Assembly (NCBI GenBank): GCA_947477655.1
Contig: CANJTS010000003.1
Location: 124,001 to 188,000, forward strand
From: CAILUG01 sp903844415
Lineage (GTDB): Bacteria; Pseudomonadota; Gammaproteobacteria; Pseudomonadales; Pseudohongiellaceae
Direction: 5' to 3'
DNA: 64,000 nt
Below are positions 16,201 to 25,537 of this stretch, piece by piece. The notes under the pieces are model-generated. The model was given only the letters and a program-made list of their open reading frames with translations. It was not told the DNA's origin and made no database searches. Within the stretch, counting starts at the first letter, position 1. Each line of letters starts with the position of its first letter. Position numbers and translations under genes: made by a program.

Positions 16201-18591
16201 ATGCGCCAACGCTATTTGTTTGCGTGTCATTACACTATTGTTATGTTTTTAGGTCAGTTCTTGGTACCCCAGGTGTTGGCCCAAAATACTCTGGATGATC
16301 AGCAGCACGCGCAGCTAGACGAATTTTGTGCAGGCTGCCACAACTCTGACGACTTTTCTGGCAGTCTTGATATCACTGCTTTTCTGAATGATGACCTGTC
16401 TAGCCACGCCGAGTCATGGGAAAAAGTCGTTCGTAAATTACGCGCTGGCATGATGCCCCCTCCAGGTCAGCCGCGCCCAGACTGGAACGCTTATTCGGCA
16501 TTAACAGAAAGTCTGGAACAAAAAATCGACAGCAGTGCCAGTGTTAACCCAGGCACTATCATGCTGCACCGTCTCAACCGCATTGAATACACTAATGCCA
16601 TTCGTGACCTTCTTGATCTGGAAATAGATGCAACAACACTGTTGCCTGCCGATACATCAGCGCGTGGTTTTGACAATATTGCTGGTTCCCTGACTATTTC
16701 ACCTACACTGCTGGAAGCCTATGCAACTGCATCAGCAAAAATTGCGCGCTTAGCAGTTGGGTTTTGGAGCAGTCCCACAGAATCAACCTACATTGCTTCG
16801 GGGGATACTTCCCAAAACCAGCATCTGGAAGGTTTGCCCTTAGGTACACGCGGTGGTTTTGCCGAACACCACAATTTCCCTGCCGACGGTGACTACACTT
16901 TTCACATGCAGAATTTCGGTGTGGGTAATTTTTTACCAGGTCAACAATTGGAGCTGAGTATCGATGGCGAACGAATCACCTTGTTCGATTACACCGGTGT
17001 TGGCCTCAATACCGGCATGGGCGGGGACCGTGATGGTGCGCTGGAGATAACCGTGCCAGTTAAGGCGGGTAATCATTTGGTGGGAGCGACTTTTCTCGAT
17101 ACCCATTACCGCCCCGAACTCAACATGATCAAAGAATACGATCGCAAATCCATCGAAAACGAACCTATTCCGCAATTGCAATATAACCCGCAAGTTGGGC
17201 TGCTCAAAATCATGGGGCCATTCAACGCCCAGCGTCCGGAAAATACGGCCAGTATGCGCAAGGTTTTTACCTGCCAACCTGCCAACGCTGACCAGGAAAG
17301 TGAGTGTGCGCGGGAAATATTGTCTACACTCTCCCGCCAGGCTTATAGACGGCCGGTTGTTGCAAGAGACATCGAAGTGTTGATGGGCTTTTATGAAATG
17401 GGGCGCAGTACCGGTACCTTTACAGATGGAGTTGAGCTCGGTATACGCCGTTTACTGATAGATCCAGAATTTTTGGTGCGCACCGAACACGAACCAGACG
17501 GACTTGCTGCGGGCCAGAGTTATGCCATTTCAAATCTCGAGCTGGCTTCACGTTTATCATTTTTTCTGTGGAGCAGTATTCCCGATGAAGAACTGCTGAC
17601 ACTGGCATCCCAAAATCAATTGCAACAACCGCTGGTTTTGGAGCAACAAGTGCGGCGTATGCTGGATGATAAACGTTCTGATGCTTTGGTGAAAAATTTT
17701 GCACAGCAATGGTTATATTTGCGTAACCTGCCTTCAACGTCTCCAGATGGTATTTATTATCCAAATTGGGACAATGAATTACGCGAAGGTTTCAAGCGTG
17801 AAACTGAACTTTTGTTTGAAAGTGTGATGCGGGAAGACCGCAGTATCATCGATTTGCTGGACGCCGATTACACCTATTTAAATGAACGCTTGGCTAAACA
17901 TTACGGCATCCCCAATATTTATGGCTCGCATTTTCGCCGGGTAGTCTTAGGCCCTGAATTTGACTATCGACGTGGATTGTTGGGCAAGGGCAGTTTTCTG
18001 TCTGTAACATTTACCGAAAACTTTCGAATTTCACCGGTAAAACGTGGTGTATGGGTATTGGAAAACATTCTTGGTACGCCACCTCCAGAACCCCCGCCGA
18101 ATGTGCCTGCGCTGGAATTAACTGTTAATGTCGAGAATCCGATCAAGACCTTGCGCGATCAATTGACCTTGCATCGGCAGGAAGAGCCTTGTGCTACCTG
18201 TCACAAAATCATGGATGGCATTGGGTTTGCGCTGGCAAATTTTGATGCGGATGCAAGTTGGCGTACTTTGGAAGGTCATCCTCGCAAAGGTGATGGCACG
18301 TCTTACCCGATTGATGCAGCTGTCCAATTGTGGGATGGCACCAACGCTAACGGTCCGGTTGAATTACGCCAGGCCTTGCTAAAATATTCTCCTCAGTTTG
18401 TTCGATTTGCTACGGAAAAATTGATGACCTATGGCTTGGGACGCGGAGTGGAGTATTACGATATGCCGCAGATTCGAGCCATTGTAGGAAATGCTGCTGC
18501 TGAAGATTATCGGTTTTCAGCATTGGTAACAGGGATAGTGCTTAGTCCAGCTTTTACGATGCGCACCAAACAGCAGGAACAAGAGAATTAA
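16201..18591 (+). CDS. DUF1592-family c-type cytochrome protein, copy a
   Basis: A 796-aa exported protein with the planctomycete-type domain string. After a signal peptide (ending VLAQ) comes a cytochrome-like domain with C43-x-x-C46-H47 in FCAGCHNSDD, then DUF1587 (LHRLNRIEYTNAIRDLL), a beta-sandwich insertion (about 215-320), DUF1595, DUF1592 (LASRLSFFLWSSIPDEELL), DUF1588 with a second CxxCH at C664-C667-H668 (PCATCHKIMDGIGFALANFD), and DUF1585 at the end (EKLMTYGLGRGVEYYD). ATG 16201 is chosen because AGGGGAAG lies just upstream. Two c-type haems are expected. No reaction is established for the family. First gene of a five-gene run. Confidence 0.9.
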   Translation: MRQRYLFACHYTIVMFLGQFLVPQVLAQNTLDDQQHAQLDEFCAGCHNSDDFSGSLDITAFLNDDLSSHAESWEKVVRKLRAGMMPPPGQPRPDWNAYSALTESLEQKIDSSASVNPGTIMLHRLNRIEYTNAIRDLLDLEIDATTLLPADTSARGFDNIAGSLTISPTLLEAYATASAKIARLAVGFWSSPTESTYIASGDTSQNQHLEGLPLGTRGGFAEHHNFPADGDYTFHMQNFGVGNFLPGQQLELSIDGERITLFDYTGVGLNTGMGGDRDGALEITVPVKAGNHLVGATFLDTHYRPELNMIKEYDRKSIENEPIPQLQYNPQVGLLKIMGPFNAQRPENTASMRKVFTCQPANADQESECAREILSTLSRQAYRRPVVARDIEVLMGFYEMGRSTGTFTDGVELGIRRLLIDPEFLVRTEHEPDGLAAGQSYAISNLELASRLSFFLWSSIPDEELLTLASQNQLQQPLVLEQQVRRMLDDKRSDALVKNFAQQWLYLRNLPSTSPDGIYYPNWDNELREGFKRETELLFESVMREDRSIIDLLDADYTYLNERLAKHYGIPNIYGSHFRRVVLGPEFDYRRGLLGKGSFLSVTFTENFRISPVKRGVWVLENILGTPPPEPPPNVPALELTVNVENPIKTLRDQLTLHRQEEPCATCHKIMDGIGFALANFDADASWRTLEGHPRKGDGTSYPIDAAVQLWDGTNANGPVELRQALLKYSPQFVRFATEKLMTYGLGRGVEYYDMPQIRAIVGNAAAEDYRFSALVTGIVLSPAFTMRTKQQEQEN

Positions 18592-18641
18592 ACCGGAGTA
18601 AGAACCAACATACTTACCTAATTTAAGTTCGAGGAAATTAC

Positions 18642-19982
18642 ATGAATATCATTACAAAAAAACATTTGCCTCGCCGTACCTTTCTACGTTCTGCAGGGGT
18701 CACTATAGCCCTGCCATTATTGGATGCGATGATTCCGGCTTTAACCCCTATGGCTAAAGCCCAGGCACTTACTGTGCCTAAACGTTTCGTAGGGGTATGG
18801 CATCCCCAAGGGGCAGCACCTGGTTACTGGAGCCCGGTACAACAAGGTGCAGATTTTGAATTTTCTTACATCACTAAACCGCTAGAAGCCCTGCGCGATC
18901 GCATTGTGCTGATTTCAGGCCTCGACGTTCCAGAAGCCTTCTCCACCGAAGAGCAACCCGGTGGTAACCACGCTAGGGGCGCGGTGTTTTTATCGGGTGC
19001 ACGCGCGCGCCGTAATGCTGTTAGTCCATATTTGGGTGTAACTATTGATCAATTAATTGCCCAAGAGTTTGGTAAGGACACTATATTGTCCTCCATTCAA
19101 TTAGGAGTTGAAGACGCTGGTAACTACGGCAACTGCAATTGGGGTTATTCATGTGCGTATACCAATTCTGTATCTTGGACTTCACCTACTTCGCCGCTGC
19201 CCACCGAGATTAATCCACGGGTAGCCTTTGAGCGTATGTTTGGTGATGGGGCAAGCCCGGAAGAGCGTCGTCGCGGACGCCTGCTTAATGCCAGCCTTCT
19301 AGATTCAGTCACCAGTAAAATACCAGAATTTAAACGCAATCTTGGGGTGGGTGATCAGGCACGGTTGGATACTTACCTAGACAACGTCCGTGAACTGGAA
19401 CGTCGCATTCAGATCGCGATCAGCAACTCAGTTACAGAACCCTCCGAAGAAGTGCCTTTTGGTATACCCCAAAGTAAAGATGTGCATTTCAAACTTATGT
19501 TCGACCTGATTGCACTGGCGTTTGAAGCTGATATTACTCGTTCGGCTACTATGATGATGGGGCGTGACCTAAGTGGTTTCTCCTATCCTGAATCTGGTTC
19601 TACTGGCGGCTGGCATGCGTCATCACATCACGGCGACAAACCCGCCAATATTGCCAATTACGCAAAAATGAACCGTTACCATGTCAGTATTGTGGCCGGT
19701 TTCCTCGAAAAATTACGCAACATTCCTGAAGGTGATGGAAACATTTTGGATCACATGTTGTTGTACATGGGCAGCAACATGGGTAATTCACATCGTCATG
19801 CGCATGAAAAAGTGCCGGTGATTTTAGCTGGTGCTATTGACGGTACGTATCAGGGGAATAGACATTTTGTATACCCTGATAACACGGAGAAAACGTCCAA
19901 TCTGCTTTATACCATCTTGCAGTTGTACGGCATTCAACGCGACAGCATTGGGGAAAGTACCCATCCGCTGGAAATTGCCTAG
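18642..19982 (+). CDS. DUF1552 Tat-exported protein, copy a
   Basis: A 446-aa protein of the DUF1552 family. The N-terminus has a twin-arginine signal (LPRRTFLRSAGVTIALPLL) ending near AKAQA, so it is probably exported folded, which hints at a cofactor or metal centre. Family marks include VWHPQGAAPGYW, LISGLDVPEA, the GNHARGAVFLSGA segment, the DDxxxRxLELERRI-like VRELERRIQIA, MMMGRDLSGFSYPESG and the SSHHGDKP histidines. It lies 50 bases after a DUF1592 gene, the usual pairing seen in Planctomycetes and some Proteobacteria. The fold is thought related to alkaline phosphatase/sulfatase-like proteins, but I cannot verify that here. Confidence 0.88.
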   Translation: MNIITKKHLPRRTFLRSAGVTIALPLLDAMIPALTPMAKAQALTVPKRFVGVWHPQGAAPGYWSPVQQGADFEFSYITKPLEALRDRIVLISGLDVPEAFSTEEQPGGNHARGAVFLSGARARRNAVSPYLGVTIDQLIAQEFGKDTILSSIQLGVEDAGNYGNCNWGYSCAYTNSVSWTSPTSPLPTEINPRVAFERMFGDGASPEERRRGRLLNASLLDSVTSKIPEFKRNLGVGDQARLDTYLDNVRELERRIQIAISNSVTEPSEEVPFGIPQSKDVHFKLMFDLIALAFEADITRSATMMMGRDLSGFSYPESGSTGGWHASSHHGDKPANIANYAKMNRYHVSIVAGFLEKLRNIPEGDGNILDHMLLYMGSNMGNSHRHAHEKVPVILAGAIDGTYQGNRHFVYPDNTEKTSNLLYTILQLYGIQRDSIGESTHPLEIA

Positions 19983-20060
19983 GCTGAGCTTGTCCCGGTT
20001 TGCGCTGGGACAACATCTGCAAACTATAACGTGCGTATAAATATTTACAGGTTGCTGTAC

Positions 20061-20624
20061 ATGATGTTGAAATTTTTCCGAACCCCGCAATTGTTGTTAC
20101 TTGCAGTCGTATTATTAAGCGCCACACCTGGGTTCGCTCAAAGTGCTGCTCGACCCCAAGTAAAATTGCCTGACGGTCAGGTTCGAAATGTCTTACTTAA
20201 AAATTGTGTGTCTTGCCACGGTATCGATGACTATGCCTTTCATGCTATGGACAGACAGGGCTGGCAGGAGTTAATCGACACCAAACACAAACAGGCGCGC
20301 AACTTACAACTCTCCTTGCGTGATGAGCGTATTCTACTTACTTATCTCACGACCAGTTTTGGTCCTGAATCGATTCCTTTCCCCCGTAATTACGTTGCGT
20401 CCGAAATTACTGAATTTTTTGACAATGTACAGGCGCGCGTATTTTTGGAAAGATCTTGTACTGAATGCCATGAAATTCGCGTATTTGAACATCGTAAAGA
20501 TATGGCGGGTTGGCGAGCACTAGTACTCGATATGCGTGAACGTGGTGCCGAAATCTCTGATCTGAATATCGAAAAACTGGTGGAATGGCTGGGCCGAGTA
20601 CGTGGTATTAATCCAGTAGAGTAA
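20061..20624 (+). CDS. small exported diheme c-type cytochrome
   Basis: A 187-aa protein with a signal peptide ending near GFAQ and two haem c motifs, CVSCH and CTECH, roughly 85 residues apart, each followed by a segment ending in GWxxL (QGWQELID and AGWRALVLDM). The internal similarity suggests a duplicated monohaem domain. ATG 20061 is preferred over a GTG 30 bases upstream. It lies between the DUF1552 and ankyrin genes in one operon, so it is the obvious electron carrier for the system. I do not recognise a named family. Confidence 0.8.
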   Translation: MMLKFFRTPQLLLLAVVLLSATPGFAQSAARPQVKLPDGQVRNVLLKNCVSCHGIDDYAFHAMDRQGWQELIDTKHKQARNLQLSLRDERILLTYLTTSFGPESIPFPRNYVASEITEFFDNVQARVFLERSCTECHEIRVFEHRKDMAGWRALVLDMRERGAEISDLNIEKLVEWLGRVRGINPVE

Positions 20625-20674
20625 AATCTTAACGGATTAATTGAATTTAAAAATTCTTATTCTGTGAGTGGGCG

Positions 20675-22366
20675 ATGATAAACAACAGTTACCACAACAG
20701 ACTGCTGTTGATATTGCTTTGGTTATATGCCCCTGCTGGTTTTTCCAGCCAGATTGCTGACGCTGCCCAGCGTGGTGATAGCGATCAAATCATAACCCTT
20801 CTTGCCACAAATGTGGATGTCAACGAACCACAAATCGATGGCACGACAGCCCTACACTGGGCAGTCCAGCGTGACCAGCTGGACCTTGCCCAATTATTGG
20901 TGGATGCAGGTGCCAATCCTGATGTGGTTAATCGTACCGATGCTAAACCCTTGCAACTAGCAGCGCTTAATGGCTCTGCTCTTATGTTGCGTTTATTACT
21001 TGAGGCAGGCGCAGAGGTAAATGCACCACAAACCATAAGCGCCGACACTGCACTAATGATTGCAGCACGTACCGGCAAAGCCGATGCAGTAAATGTATTG
21101 CTTGAATATGGGGCCAACATCAATGCACAAGAAAGTTGGGGTGGTACTAATGCTTTAATGTGGGCAGTTAATGAAAATCAGCTGGAAGTCCTGCAGTTGT
21201 TACTTGCCAACGGTGCGGATGTAAACCAAGTTTCGTTATTTGTAGCACCGGATACTGGACGAGGCTTTGAGGGTTCGACACTGCGGGGTCGGCAACCGGA
21301 AGAGACAGGCCCAGTACAAGGCGCCACAGGTGAATTCACTCCGCTGATATTTGCGGCGCGTGAAGGCTTGCTTGATGCTGCCAAAATTTTGGTGGTTGCT
21401 GGTGCCGACATGAACAAACTTTCTGCTGACGGCAAAGATGCGCTGGGGATGGCGATTTTTAATGGCCATTATGCTGTCGCCGCTTTCCTGCTCGACAGTG
21501 GCATAAAAGTTGATCAGGCAGATGCAAGAGGATTTACCCCTCTGTTTTGGGCGGTGGATCGTCGCAATATGGAAACTGCCCCAAATTTCCCTTGGACCAT
21601 TACCGAAGATCCAAAGTTTCTGGTCAGTAAATTACTAGAAGCCGGCGCTGATCCCAACAAAATTGTGAATGACACACCGCAGGCGCGGATGCGTGGCGGC
21701 TCACCACGTATCGTATTTGCCAGTGTGCTGATGCGTGCCGCATTTTCGGGCGACCTTGAATTAGTGCAATTGCTGCTAGATTACGGCGCTGATCCAGCGG
21801 TGCTTTCCAAAGATAACGAGTCTGTGCTTGCCGCCGCCGCAGGGCTTGGTTTTGTCATGGGTTTTCACAGAGAAAGACCATTAGCCGAACGCCTAGCTGT
21901 GATTAAACTTCTAGTAGAACTCGGTGCGGATGTTAACTGGCAAGACAACTATGGTATTTCTCCCTTGATGGTGGCTGCCAATTTGGGCGACCTTCCCATT
22001 ATTGAATATCTGGTATCGCAGGGCGCAGATCTTGGGGCCTTCGATTTAGGCAAAAAGAATGATGGCATCTTTGGTGCCAGTATTGAGCCTTTGATGCCGC
22101 TCGACTATGCCATTGGTGTGGGCACTTTTCGGCCCAACAATGCTGTTGTTATCAATCAAGCTGCGATGGAGTTAATGAGTAAGATGATGCAAGAACGTGG
22201 TATTCAACATTCTACGTCCGAATGTACGCTGCGGGGTTTCACTTGTTCGGCAGCTGATATGGATCCGCGTGATGTCACGCCATTAGGAATCGAACGCGCT
22301 CGTGCCATGCAAACCGGTCATCAGGTTGATGATGCAATCACTGGTAAAGGTTTGGTAGTCGAGTAA
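20675..22366 (+). CDS. exported ankyrin-repeat protein (ANK2)
   Basis: A 563-aa paralogue of ANK1 (14176-15948) with the same order of elements: signal peptide (ending GFSS), about ten ankyrin repeats, the VAPDTGRGFEGSTLRG insertion, the NMETAPNFPWTITEDP to ARMRGGSPRIVFA insertion, and the Cys-containing tail (TSECTLRGFTCSAADMDP). Similarity is strongest in the second half, where long stretches are identical apart from a few residues; ANK1 has a short extra C-terminal tail with Cys. It is the fourth gene of the run and lies 50 bases after the cytochrome and 92 bases before the second DUF1592 gene. Confidence 0.85.
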   Translation: MINNSYHNRLLLILLWLYAPAGFSSQIADAAQRGDSDQIITLLATNVDVNEPQIDGTTALHWAVQRDQLDLAQLLVDAGANPDVVNRTDAKPLQLAALNGSALMLRLLLEAGAEVNAPQTISADTALMIAARTGKADAVNVLLEYGANINAQESWGGTNALMWAVNENQLEVLQLLLANGADVNQVSLFVAPDTGRGFEGSTLRGRQPEETGPVQGATGEFTPLIFAAREGLLDAAKILVVAGADMNKLSADGKDALGMAIFNGHYAVAAFLLDSGIKVDQADARGFTPLFWAVDRRNMETAPNFPWTITEDPKFLVSKLLEAGADPNKIVNDTPQARMRGGSPRIVFASVLMRAAFSGDLELVQLLLDYGADPAVLSKDNESVLAAAAGLGFVMGFHRERPLAERLAVIKLLVELGADVNWQDNYGISPLMVAANLGDLPIIEYLVSQGADLGAFDLGKKNDGIFGASIEPLMPLDYAIGVGTFRPNNAVVINQAAMELMSKMMQERGIQHSTSECTLRGFTCSAADMDPRDVTPLGIERARAMQTGHQVDDAITGKGLVVE

Positions 22367-22458
22367 GAGTCGAATACGGCTAGCTTAGGTGTGAGATATA
22401 AGCTTCACTTCTGTAGTTGCGGGACTAATGTAAGTTTATCGAAAATTGGGTTATTTCC

Positions 22459-24843
22459 ATGTCTCATTTTAGAGTATTTGCTCTAGGCACCACTTACCTC
22501 TACATCCTCGGTCTGGTATTGGTTGGGGTAACTAGTGCACAAACACCAATTGATCCAAACACCACAGCCCAGCTCGAAGAATATTGTGTTGGTTGTCACA
22601 ACTCTGATGATTATGCGGGTAGTCTCGATTTAAGTGCTCATCTTGCTGACGCCGATGTGAGTGTAAACACACAGACGTGGGAAAAGGTAATTCGCAAATT
22701 ACGGGCTGGCATGATGCCCCCCCCAGGACAACCACGCCCCGACTGGAATTCTTACAGTGACCTCACCTCCAATCTGGAAAATATAATCGACAGCACAGCT
22801 GCGGTAAATCCTGGCACGCTGATGTTGCATCGTCTTAATCGTGTGGAATACGCTAATGCTGTCCGCGAGCTGTTGGCTGTAGACATAGACAGCGCCGCCA
22901 TGCTTCCACCAGACACTTCAGCACGCGGTTTTGACAACAATGCTGGTTCCTTGACCATTTCTCCCACTTTGCTGGAAGCCTATACCACCGCTGCTGCAAA
23001 AATTGCCCGCATTGCTGTTGGGTTTTGGAACTCGCCTACGGAGGCTGTGTATATCGCTGCCGGAGACACGTCCCAAAATCAGCAACTCGATGGTATGCCG
23101 TTTGGTACGCGCGGTGGTTTGGCAGCAAACCATACTTTCCAGGCTGATGGTGACTACACTTTTTATATCCAGAACTTCGGCGTAGGCAATTACATCGCCG
23201 GCGAAAAGCTGGAGCTGAGCATAGATGGTGAGCGCGTGCATCTATTTGAATATGCAGGAGTAGGGCTCAACGAAGGGGGTAATGCTGACAAAGATGGTGC
23301 TCTTGAAATCACATTGCCAGTGACAGCAGGTTCGCATTTGATTGGCGCAACATTTTTGCTTTCGAACTACCGTCCCAGTTTGGATACTATTCAACCCTTT
23401 GATCGTTTGTCGCTCGACAATGAAAGTTTTCCGCAAGTCCTGAAACATCCAGTGATAGGTTTAATGAAGGTGCTAGGGCCGTTCAACGCACAACGCCCGC
23501 AAGACTCCGCGAGTTTGCGCAAAGTGTTTACTTGCCAACCGACCAACGCAGACCAAGAACGGTCCTGTGCAATAGAAATATTTTCCACCTTGGCGAGTCA
23601 GGCGTATCGACGCCCTATTACTGCGCTTGATGTCGACACGCTGCTGGAGTTTTATGATATGGGACGCAGTGCGGGCACATTTAACGATGGCATTGAGTTA
23701 GGTCTGCGCCGCATGTTGATAGACCCGGAATTTCTGGTGCGTACTGAGCACGAACCGCAGAATCTGACTGTGGGTCAAAGTTATCTCATTACTGATTTGG
23801 AATTGGCATCACGTTTGTCGTTCTTTTTGTGGAGCAGCATTCCGGATACGGAATTACTCACCCTTGCTAGTGCCGGGCAACTGAGTCAACCAGCCACACT
23901 TGAGCAACAAGTACGGCGCATGCTTGACGATCCACGTTCTGATGCATTGGTTAAAAATTTTGCCCAGCAGTGGTTATATTTACGCAACCTGCCCGCTACC
24001 TCACCAGATGGAATTTTCTATCCAAATTGGGACGATGAATTACGGCAGGGTTTTGTGCGCGAAACCGAGCTATTGTTCGAAAGCATCGTACGCGAAGACC
24101 GTAGTGTGATTGATTTGCTTGATGCTGATTACACTTTTGTCAACGAACGGTTAGCCAAACATTACGGCATGCCGAATATCTATGGCTCTCATTTTCGACG
24201 CGTTGATCTGGGCTCACAATTTGATTATCGGCGGGGCTTGTTAGGGCAGGGCAGTTTTCTGTCGGTGACTTATACCCAAAACTTTCGAACTTCACCTGTA
24301 AAACGTGGTGTCTGGGTGCTGGAAAATATTCTAGGTACACCGCCACCCGAACCACCACCTAATGTGCCGGCACTTGAAGAAACTGCTAATGCAGAACATC
24401 CCATTCGCACCTTACGTGACCAACTGACTTTGCATCGGCAGGAAGAACCTTGTGCCACTTGTCACAAAATTATGGATGGTATCGGTTTCGCGCTCGCAAA
24501 TTTCGAAGCCGATGCAAGTTGGACCACACTTGAAGGACATCCTCGCAAAGGGGATGGTACAGCGAGTCCGATAGATGCAGCAGTTGAACTGTGGGATGGC
24601 ACAAGAGCGAATGGACCGACCGAACTGCGCGAAACTCTGCTGCGTTATTCGCCCCAATTTGTCCGTTTTGTCACTGAAAAACTAATGACTTACGGGCTGG
24701 GTCGTGGTGTTGAGTATTACGACATGCCTGTCATTCGCTCCATTGTAAAATCAACCGAATCTGAAAACTATCGTTTCTCCGCACTGGTGCTAGGCATCGT
24801 TAATAGTCCGGCCTTTCAAAGGCGGGTTAAACAAATGGAATAA
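22459..24843 (+). CDS. DUF1592-family c-type cytochrome protein, copy b
   Basis: A 794-aa paralogue of the protein at 16201-18591, with the same domain order and both haem motifs (YCVGCHNSDD near the N-terminus and PCATCHKIMDGIGFALANFE near residue 665). The two proteins look identical over most of the DUF1592-DUF1588-DUF1585 half (for example KNFAQQWLYLRNLP) and differ more in the signal peptide and beta-sandwich insertion. It has no DUF1552 gene of its own and its partner appears to be ANK2 just upstream. The ribosome site is weak, so translation may depend on the upstream gene. Confidence 0.9.
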   Translation: MSHFRVFALGTTYLYILGLVLVGVTSAQTPIDPNTTAQLEEYCVGCHNSDDYAGSLDLSAHLADADVSVNTQTWEKVIRKLRAGMMPPPGQPRPDWNSYSDLTSNLENIIDSTAAVNPGTLMLHRLNRVEYANAVRELLAVDIDSAAMLPPDTSARGFDNNAGSLTISPTLLEAYTTAAAKIARIAVGFWNSPTEAVYIAAGDTSQNQQLDGMPFGTRGGLAANHTFQADGDYTFYIQNFGVGNYIAGEKLELSIDGERVHLFEYAGVGLNEGGNADKDGALEITLPVTAGSHLIGATFLLSNYRPSLDTIQPFDRLSLDNESFPQVLKHPVIGLMKVLGPFNAQRPQDSASLRKVFTCQPTNADQERSCAIEIFSTLASQAYRRPITALDVDTLLEFYDMGRSAGTFNDGIELGLRRMLIDPEFLVRTEHEPQNLTVGQSYLITDLELASRLSFFLWSSIPDTELLTLASAGQLSQPATLEQQVRRMLDDPRSDALVKNFAQQWLYLRNLPATSPDGIFYPNWDDELRQGFVRETELLFESIVREDRSVIDLLDADYTFVNERLAKHYGMPNIYGSHFRRVDLGSQFDYRRGLLGQGSFLSVTYTQNFRTSPVKRGVWVLENILGTPPPEPPPNVPALEETANAEHPIRTLRDQLTLHRQEEPCATCHKIMDGIGFALANFEADASWTTLEGHPRKGDGTASPIDAAVELWDGTRANGPTELRETLLRYSPQFVRFVTEKLMTYGLGRGVEYYDMPVIRSIVKSTESENYRFSALVLGIVNSPAFQRRVKQME

Positions 24844-25002
24844 ACCAGATAGCAACTCTGCCTTGGTAGCATCTGTACTAGGAAGAACATGCTTTGACAT
24901 TGACATAAAGAAATTTGGCAGAAAAAAGAATGACATGAAGAAATCGGTTGCTATACCACCGGTAACCCTTCTTCCTGTCAGCGTAACAAGCCTCCTTTTA
25001 TA

Positions 25003-25401
25003 CTAGCTACTTGTGCGCGGTCCGCCTCCCGCAAAATACTGAAAGCCAACACTGAGCGTTTGCCCGAACGACATATTGTTAGCACGGGTAAAGCTGATAT
25101 TTTCGCCATTCAGTAATTTTCGTTCAAGTGATTGGATCCCTGCCTGATCGGATGCCAGAATTTGACAACTAGTCGCATTTTTTAACAACCAGGCGCTAGT
25201 GACATGATCGGCATGGCAATGGGTTTCTATGCAGGCCACAAGTTGGAGTTCCAGTTCCTGGATCAACGCCAGATCACGTTGGTGTTGTTCGTACACGGTA
25301 TCTATAAAAACGGCCTGACGCGTTTTTGTATCTGCCAACAAGTAGGAATAGCTACCAGAACTTTGGTCAAAAAGCTGTTTGAAAATTAGCATGGAAGGCA
25401 T
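25003..25401 (-). pseudogene. truncated persulfide-dioxygenase-like MBL-fold gene
   Basis: A 132-aa reading frame starts like ETHE1/persulfide dioxygenases: MLIFKQLFDQSSGSYSYLLAD, a TVYEQHQRDLALIQEL segment and the first metal-binding motif ETHCHADHVT. Family members are usually 230 or more residues, with a second half holding PGHTDGC, a bridging Asp and a last His. Here the frame ends at residue 132 soon after FGQTLSVGF, and I see no trace of the missing half in the 160 bases downstream. The two-thirds of metal ligands that are missing make an active enzyme unlikely. It may still be expressed as a short protein. Confidence 0.75.
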
Positions 25402-25537
25402 GGCCTATTAAGGATGGCAGGAAGTTGTAGCCAATGTTATGTTGCTCAACGAAGGGCCTTTCTTAGGCAATTCTCGCGGTTAAAATCCCCGGGTGTTAAC
25501 TGCCATGTTGATAAAAATCAATAGGAACAATATTTGT

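Noticed and set aside
14176..24843. Genomic island or prophage boundaries
   Set aside because: No integrase, tRNA, attachment repeat, transposase or abrupt visible change in base use was found around the block; a computed composition plot would be needed to test for transfer.
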